DNA of 10,791 nucleotides, from positions 1 to 10,791 of the forward strand of contig JALWSL010000758.1 of assembly GCA_027080405.1 (NCBI GenBank). Reading direction: 5' to 3'. This DNA comes from Planctomycetaceae bacterium (GTDB taxonomy: Bacteria; Planctomycetota; Planctomycetia; Planctomycetales; Planctomycetaceae). Below, piece by piece: positions 7,512 through 10,791 of the stretch (position 1 is its first letter; each line of letters starts with the position of its first letter). The position numbers were made by a program, and so were the translations under genes. The notes below the pieces were generated by a model. That model worked only from the letters and a program-made list of their open reading frames with translations, did not search any database and was not told where the DNA came from.

Positions 7512-8855
7512 TTACGAACTGAGGTTTTCTGCCACATCGGTTCGGTAGGCGGTCAATCCGGGAATAAAACCGACGAGCGAAGCGAGGATAATCATCGCCG
7601 GGATGATAATCAATTCCTGCGGATCGAAAATGAACGGGTCGATCAGCAAACCGCTTCTTGCGGTGATGACCGGACCGGCAAGCATAATCAACCCGTGCCC
7701 CATGACAATGCCGGACAGACCACCGATCACACAAAGAGCAACTGATTCTGCAAGGATAATGGAAAAGACAGTCATGCGATCTGCCCCAAGGGCGCGCATA
7801 ATCGCAATTTCCTTTTTGCGATCCGCCATCGAATTGTAAATACTGACAAAAATTCCGACGCCGGAAACAAGGATAATCAACCCGGTCAAATACATCAGCA
7901 GTATCCGAATGTTTCCGACCAGTTTGTCCATCAACCGTTGCATCGGACGAATCGGATTGACCGCCTGCGCCTTGAAGCCTTCTTTCAGCCTGGCTGAAAA
8001 ACCGATCGCACGGGATTGCGAGAGTGTCGGGTTTTTCGGGTCAAATTTCATCTTGACCAAAATGGATGTCACTTCCTTCTGCAACATGGGCAACGTGTGG
8101 GCATGACCGTATTCCTTGACCTCTTTCTGATACTGGGCCAGTTCCCTGGCGTGAAACTGTCTGACCTGCTCGGGAGTTTCACCGAAAAACTCGGCTTCCC
8201 GGGCGATTGCTTCATCGATCGGCTTTTCATGTCCATCGATCGCGAAAAATCCGTTGAGGTTCACAAACACGGTTCGATCATTGGGCGTACCGGTCGGTTT
8301 GAGGATGCCGACAATGGTGAACTCCTCCTTATGAACGTGATCGGCCTGTCCGGCGTGAACCATGTGGAAGGGATCGCCCACTTTCCAGCCATTGACTCTT
8401 GCAACGTGAGAACCGATCACGGCGTCCCACTTGTGACTGGGCCACTCCCCATCAATCTGGAATTTTTTGCCGTGAGCGTATTCGTTGAAGAAGTATTCAA
8501 CCACTGTCCCCAGAATCGGGAAGCCGCCAATTTCTGTGCTATCCCCCAAGGCGACGGGAATGGCAACGGCAATGTTTTTATCCGCCTTTACTTCTTCGTA
8601 GTATCGCCAGGGCAGATTCTCGATCGGCGGAGCCATGCGGTAGACCGTATTCAAAACCAGTTCGAGTTCACTCCCTTTGGGGCCGATCACCAAATCGTAC
8701 CCAAATTCCTGAAGATCGAATGCTCGCGTGACGATCGTATTGGCGATTAAAACCGCGATCATCAGCGACGTACCCAAGGCCACGCTGAAGGCTGTCAATG
8801 TCGAAGCCAACGCCCTTTGGCGAATACTCTTAAAAGCGATACTGATTAAACTCAT
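7512..8855 (-). CDS. FtsX/MacB-like ABC transporter permease
   Basis: The inner-membrane subunit of an ABC system of the MacB/LolCE/FtsX class, which usually moves lipoproteins, peptides or small molecules from the membrane or periplasm rather than through a channel. From ATG 8855 it has 447 aa: an amphipathic N-terminus and helix 1 (about 17-42), a large periplasmic domain (43-313), then three helices (about 314-340, 361-395, 414-434). The cytoplasmic stretch ADRKKEIAIMRALGADR (344-360) is the coupling segment typical of the FtsX domain, and the protein ends in the family-like AYRTDVAENLSS. The periplasmic part begins VIGPKGSELELVLNTVY (56-72) and carries a charged, helix-like stretch at about 212-256. 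A TTG at 8903 directly after the ATPase stop would add 16 residues, but the family's usual wording starts at ATG 8855; neither has a clear ribosome-binding site. The substrate is unknown. Confidence 0.88.
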   Translation of the reverse strand: MSLISIAFKSIRQRALASTLTAFSVALGTSLMIAVLIANTIVTRAFDLQEFGYDLVIGPKGSELELVLNTVYRMAPPIENLPWRYYEEVKADKNIAVAIPVALGDSTEIGGFPILGTVVEYFFNEYAHGKKFQIDGEWPSHKWDAVIGSHVARVNGWKVGDPFHMVHAGQADHVHKEEFTIVGILKPTGTPNDRTVFVNLNGFFAIDGHEKPIDEAIAREAEFFGETPEQVRQFHARELAQYQKEVKEYGHAHTLPMLQKEVTSILVKMKFDPKNPTLSQSRAIGFSARLKEGFKAQAVNPIRPMQRLMDKLVGNIRILLMYLTGLIILVSGVGIFVSIYNSMADRKKEIAIMRALGADRMTVFSIILAESVALCVIGGLSGIVMGHGLIMLAGPVITARSGLLIDPFIFDPQELIIIPAMIILASLVGFIPGLTAYRTDVAENLSS

Positions 8856-8903
8856 GAGATTCAACTTGCTTTTCTGGTCACGTAAAACACGGAGGCCAAC
8901 CAA

Positions 8904-9581
8904 CTAGGCTGTGGTCTGGAGAACCGCGTTGAAATCCTTCAAGCGGGCGACACGATCGAACTTCTCGGCTATTTCCATCGCATGCGTTACCAATAACAGG
9001 GAAACGCCAAATTCCTGACACATATCCCGGATCAGTTTCAAAATGGTGTCCTGATTGGCCGGGTCGACACTTGCGGTCGGTTCGTCCGCCAGGAGCAGAC
9101 TGGGACGATTGGCAAGTGAACGGGCAATCGCGACACGCTGCTGCTCTCCAACGGACAGTTGCGAGGGGCGATGCGAAAGACGCTTCCCCAAGCCCATTTT
9201 TTCCAGCAAATCTATCGCCAACTGCTTATCGACCTTGCCCCGGGAAAAACTCATTCCCAGCAGGACGTTTTCCAAAGCGGTAAAAGCTGTGAGCAAATTG
9301 AAGGTCTGAAAAACAAAACCGATACGTTCGGCTCGAAATCGATCCCGTCCCGCTTCGGGCAACCGGGTGATCTCATTCCCGTCAATGATGACCTGGCCGG
9401 AATCCGGCGTCGTAATGCCGGAGATCACATTCAATAGTGTCGTCTTCCCCCCTCCGCTGGAACCGACCAGGGCAATCTGTTCTGCCTGCCCGACCTGGAA
9501 ATGCTCGATATCGAGAATCGGCAGGATATTGCCGTCCGGCTCCCGATAACTTTTTTTGATATTTTTCAACTCCAGCGACAT
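8904..9581 (-). CDS. LolD/MacB-like ABC transporter ATP-binding protein
   Basis: A complete 225-residue ATPase that drives the permease encoded immediately downstream. All nucleotide-binding motifs are present and in order: Walker A GSSGGGKTT (40-48), Q-loop Gln92 in FVFQTFNLL, signature LSVGEQQ (142-148), Walker B LLLADEP (162-168), D-loop SVD (171-173) and switch His200 in LVTHAME. The segment TAFTALENVLLGM (98-110) is the usual wording of the LolD/MacB/FtsE branch. The signature reads LSVGE rather than the commoner LSGGE, a tolerated variant in this branch. The ATG at 9581 has only a weak purine-rich stretch (GAAAGA) upstream. It is probably the first gene of a minus-strand run (ATPase, permease, MoaD-like, FadJ-like). 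The motifs make the role as ATPase certain, but they do not identify the cargo. Confidence 0.93.
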   Translation of the reverse strand: MSLELKNIKKSYREPDGNILPILDIEHFQVGQAEQIALVGSSGGGKTTLLNVISGITTPDSGQVIIDGNEITRLPEAGRDRFRAERIGFVFQTFNLLTAFTALENVLLGMSFSRGKVDKQLAIDLLEKMGLGKRLSHRPSQLSVGEQQRVAIARSLANRPSLLLADEPTASVDPANQDTILKLIRDMCQEFGVSLLLVTHAMEIAEKFDRVARLKDFNAVLQTTA

Positions 9582-9614
9582 AAGCCATCTTTCGTAGACA
9601 ATGAACCAGACGAG

Positions 9615-9650
9615 TCAGACACAAAAAACGAATCAGACACCCAAAACGAC
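9615..9650 (-). repeat. 18 bp near-tandem repeat in the leader of the ABC ATPase gene
   Basis: Two adjacent 18 bp units, 9615-9632 and 9633-9650, both begin TCAGACAC on the plus strand and agree at 15 of 18 positions. They lie 34-69 bp upstream of the ATPase start and may fall in its 5' leader. No known operator is recognised. Confidence 0.55.
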
Positions 9651-9910
9651 AGACAGACCGGGAACGATCAGAGCCGACTTCTCAGAACACCTGCAAGAAG
9701 CATCCTCGTCCCCCCTATGATAAGAGAATCGGCCCGTTTTACGAGTAGTACGTCTGTTCTTACTGACCGGTTGGAAAAAACTCCCCGGTTTCCTTTCCGC
9801 CCCGAGCATGCTGACAAATGTCCACACCGAGGTTTGCCATTCCTTTTTCCGGCAAGAAAACCGTATAAAACTCCCATTTCCTGCCTTTGCTGGTGGATAT
9901 CGAGTTGAGA

Positions 9911-10039
9911 ATGGGACTGGCTCCGGGTAGACTGAGCCTTTTCTGTCTTCGTCGTGTCCTTCGATCATGTTTCACGAGCGGCAGTTGGTTGAAATGGGCG
10001 ATCTTTCGCACTGGAGCGGCGACGCTCCCCTTTTTGTGA
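9911..10039 (+). CDS. Possible 42-codon leader ORF ending in a terminator hairpin
   Basis: An ATG at 9911 opens a 42-codon frame that ends with TGA at 10037-10039, so its last codons run through the terminator stem and its T-tract. It contains about eight leucine codons and one each of isoleucine and valine, scattered rather than in a run. That is weaker than classical ilv/leu attenuator leader peptides. The upstream purine stretch (GAGTTGAGA) is a poor ribosome-binding site. It resembles no known protein. I list it only because its position before ilvN invites an attenuation model; chance is the more likely explanation. Confidence 0.15.
   Translation: MGLAPGRLSLFCLRRVLRSCFTSGSWLKWAIFRTGAATLPFL
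10013..10035 (+). terminator. Intrinsic terminator (or attenuator) upstream of ilvN
   Basis: GGAGCG-GCGA-CGCTCC forms a 6 bp GC-rich stem closed by a GNRA-type GCGA tetraloop. It is followed by CC and five Ts (10031-10035), the standard Rho-independent layout on the plus strand. It ends about 143 nt before the first ilvN start. No recognised plus-strand gene lies between it and the divergent ABC operon, so it terminates either an unannotated RNA from 9600-10010 or a long ilvN leader. Confidence 0.6.
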
Positions 10040-10165
10040 CAGTCGTTCAGGCAGACACCAATGCTGCTGGCAACAATTGATAAGTATCGTTTTGAGGCAC
10101 TTTGTCACTGTAATCGTCGAATAACGTTCAACATCAATTCGAAGGATTGGCACCAGGCAGACAAA

Positions 10166-10201
10166 TTCGAGGCGTGGTATGACTTCAAGGCGTAGTATGA
10201 C
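10166..10201 (+). repeat. 18 bp tandem duplication carrying two RBS-start units for ilvN
   Basis: The units 10166-10183 and 10184-10201 are directly adjacent and agree at 16 of 18 positions; both differences are G to A. Each has a Shine-Dalgarno-like box (GAGG at 10169-10172; AAGG at 10187-10190), a 6 nt spacer and an ATG (10179; 10197). Because the period is 18, both ATGs are in frame with ilvN. Confidence 0.8.
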
Positions 10202-10760
10202 ATTGAAAAGCGAAAAATCCCCCATGAAACATTTGATCTCGGCGTTGGTCGTCAATCAACCGGGCGTGTTGGCACATATTTCCGGAATGCTTGCCTCCCG
10301 TGCTTTCAATATTGAAAGCCTGGCAGTGGGCGAGACTGAAAACGCAGATTTTTCGCGAATGATTTTCGTTGTAGCGGGCGATAACCGTGTTCTTGACCAG
10401 GTGCGCAAGCAGTTGGAAAAAATTGTCACTGTTGTTCAGGTTGTCGATTTTTCAGATCGAACTTTTGTCGAACGCGATCTGATGCTGGTTAAAGTTCGCA
10501 CGGAAAATGACGACTTGACCCGCGTTAAGGAAATGGTCGAAGTCTTCCGTGGCAAAATTGTCGATGTTCAGGCGGATCAGGTCATGATTGAGATTTCCGG
10601 ACGGGAATCGAAAATAACGGCTTTTATTGACATCATGAGACCGTTCGGCATTATCGAGTTGGTGCGGACGGGGCGTATCGCCTTGACGCGCGACAATATC
10701 GAACTGCCTCCTGCCTTATTGGCAAAAGAGCCCCTCAAGACGGAGCACTCCGTCTCCTGA
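10179..10760 (+). CDS. ilvN: Acetolactate synthase regulatory (small) subunit
   Basis: The regulatory subunit of acetohydroxyacid synthase, which activates the catalytic subunit and gives valine feedback in the first common step of valine, leucine and isoleucine synthesis. The core begins at the internal Met (10224): MKHLISALVVNQPGVLAHISGML aligns gap-free with E. coli IlvH, and Gly14 and Asn29 (core numbering), both needed for valine sensitivity in IlvH, are kept. The ACT domain spans about core residues 2-77, followed by the C-terminal domain with FVERDLMLVKV and EVFRGKIVDV. Three starts are possible: 10179 (193 aa) and 10197 (187 aa), each with its own ribosome-binding site, and 10224 (178 aa), which lacks one but matches the family N-terminus. 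The tail after about core residue 160 is a short, variable extension. The catalytic subunit is not in the window; ilvC might follow to the right (guess). Confidence 0.93.
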   Translation: MTSRRSMTLKSEKSPMKHLISALVVNQPGVLAHISGMLASRAFNIESLAVGETENADFSRMIFVVAGDNRVLDQVRKQLEKIVTVVQVVDFSDRTFVERDLMLVKVRTENDDLTRVKEMVEVFRGKIVDVQADQVMIEISGRESKITAFIDIMRPFGIIELVRTGRIALTRDNIELPPALLAKEPLKTEHSVS

Positions 10761-10761
10761 G
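10734..10761 (+). terminator. Hairpin across the ilvN stop codon
   Basis: AGACGGA-GCAC-TCCGTCT (10738-10755) is a perfect 7 bp stem with a 4 nt loop. An outer CTCA/TGAG pairing (10734-10737 with 10758-10761) extends it around a 2 nt bulge and includes the TGA stop (10758-10760). The T-rich TGTTTATTT follows. This fits a modest terminator, or a structured junction before the next gene. A TTGACA hexamer at 10774-10779 could be the -35 of a downstream promoter that is cut off by the window edge. Confidence 0.45.
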
Positions 10762-10791
10762 TGTTTATTTACTGTTGACACTCCACCCCCG

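Larger units (their letters stand above)
9582..10165. other. Non-coding region between the ABC operon and ilvN
   Basis: This stretch of about 580 bp lies between divergent genes and must hold promoters for both. Open frames up to 135 codons exist on both strands, but none has a recognisable protein wording or a good start, and I treat them as chance. Directly visible items are an 18 bp near-tandem repeat (9615-9650), a TATCAT hexamer facing the ABC genes (about 9718-9723, no good -35), an intrinsic-terminator hairpin (10013-10035) pointing toward ilvN, and TGTAAT (10110-10115) as a possible -10 for ilvN without a convincing -35. A small RNA or leader RNA ending at the terminator is possible but not shown. 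Confidence 0.5.

Noticed and set aside
7453..7734. N-terminal extension of the MoaD-like frame to 186 residues.
   Set aside because: The extra part overlaps the 3' end of the permease gene in another frame and has no family similarity; a start at 7452 gives the normal family size.
8016..8750. A 244-codon plus-strand frame antisense to the ABC permease.
   Set aside because: It mirrors the codons of a well-supported gene and shows no family motif.
9501..9968. Overlapping open frames on both strands (135 codons +, 111 codons -) in the region upstream of the ABC operon.
   Set aside because: Low-complexity, Arg/Ser/Pro-rich translations with no recognisable motif; one overlaps the ATPase gene. 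Treated as non-coding.
1..10791. Search for mobile elements, CRISPR arrays, tRNA/rRNA genes, toxin-antitoxin or defence genes.
   Set aside because: No transposase, integrase, regular spaced repeat array, tRNA-like fold or defence-type protein was seen by eye on either strand.

Overview
The window is an ordinary-looking stretch of chromosome from a bacterium of intermediate GC (about half, judged by eye). The gene set suggests a planctomycete, perhaps near Gimesia or Rubinisphaera: a DUF3417-type glucan phosphorylase, a YfhO-like membrane protein, a long FlaA1/CapD-type dehydratase, a FadJ-like beta-oxidation protein, an FtsX-type ABC system with a MoaD-like protein, and an IlvN whose wording fits that phylum. 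This placement is inferred from recognised protein wording only; no database was searched. I see no tRNA, rRNA, insertion sequence, phage gene or CRISPR array.

Layout. At the left edge, the start of an alpha-glucan phosphorylase gene (glgP family) reads leftward out of the window. It diverges from a YfhO-family polytopic membrane protein (445-2730, +). After a 280 bp spacer with two hairpin-forming sequences comes a membrane-anchored nucleotide-sugar 4,6-dehydratase/epimerase of the FlaA1/CapD/WbpM type (3011-4873, +). These two rightward genes suggest surface-glycan work. A convergent junction follows. The minus strand then carries a four-gene run, in transcription order: a LolD/MacB-like ABC ATPase (9581-8904), an FtsX/MacB-like permease (8855-7512), a MoaD/ThiS-like sulfur-carrier protein ending in Gly-Gly (7452-7174) and a FadJ-like hydratase/dehydrogenase (7085-4941). 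Gaps of about 48, 59 and 88 nt allow one operon, but common transcription is unproven. After a roughly 600 bp non-coding region with a good intrinsic-terminator hairpin, ilvN (acetolactate synthase regulatory subunit) reads rightward to the edge and ends in a hairpin over its stop codon.

How the genes relate. The glycan genes (YfhO-like, CapD-like) plausibly modify envelope polysaccharide, and the phosphorylase belongs to storage glucan metabolism. The ABC pair resembles lipoprotein or small-molecule exporters. The FadJ-like protein does two steps of fatty-acid beta-oxidation, but no thiolase is present here. IlvN would regulate branched-chain amino acid synthesis with a catalytic subunit encoded elsewhere.

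No clearly new system is evident. The observations most worth a second look are an 18 bp tandem duplication that gives ilvN two complete in-frame ribosome-binding-site/start-codon units, a terminator about 140 nt upstream of ilvN that could be an attenuator or the end of a small RNA, and an orphan MoaD-like carrier between an ABC exporter and a beta-oxidation gene. Two further short near-tandem duplications (17-18 bp period) lie at other gene leaders.
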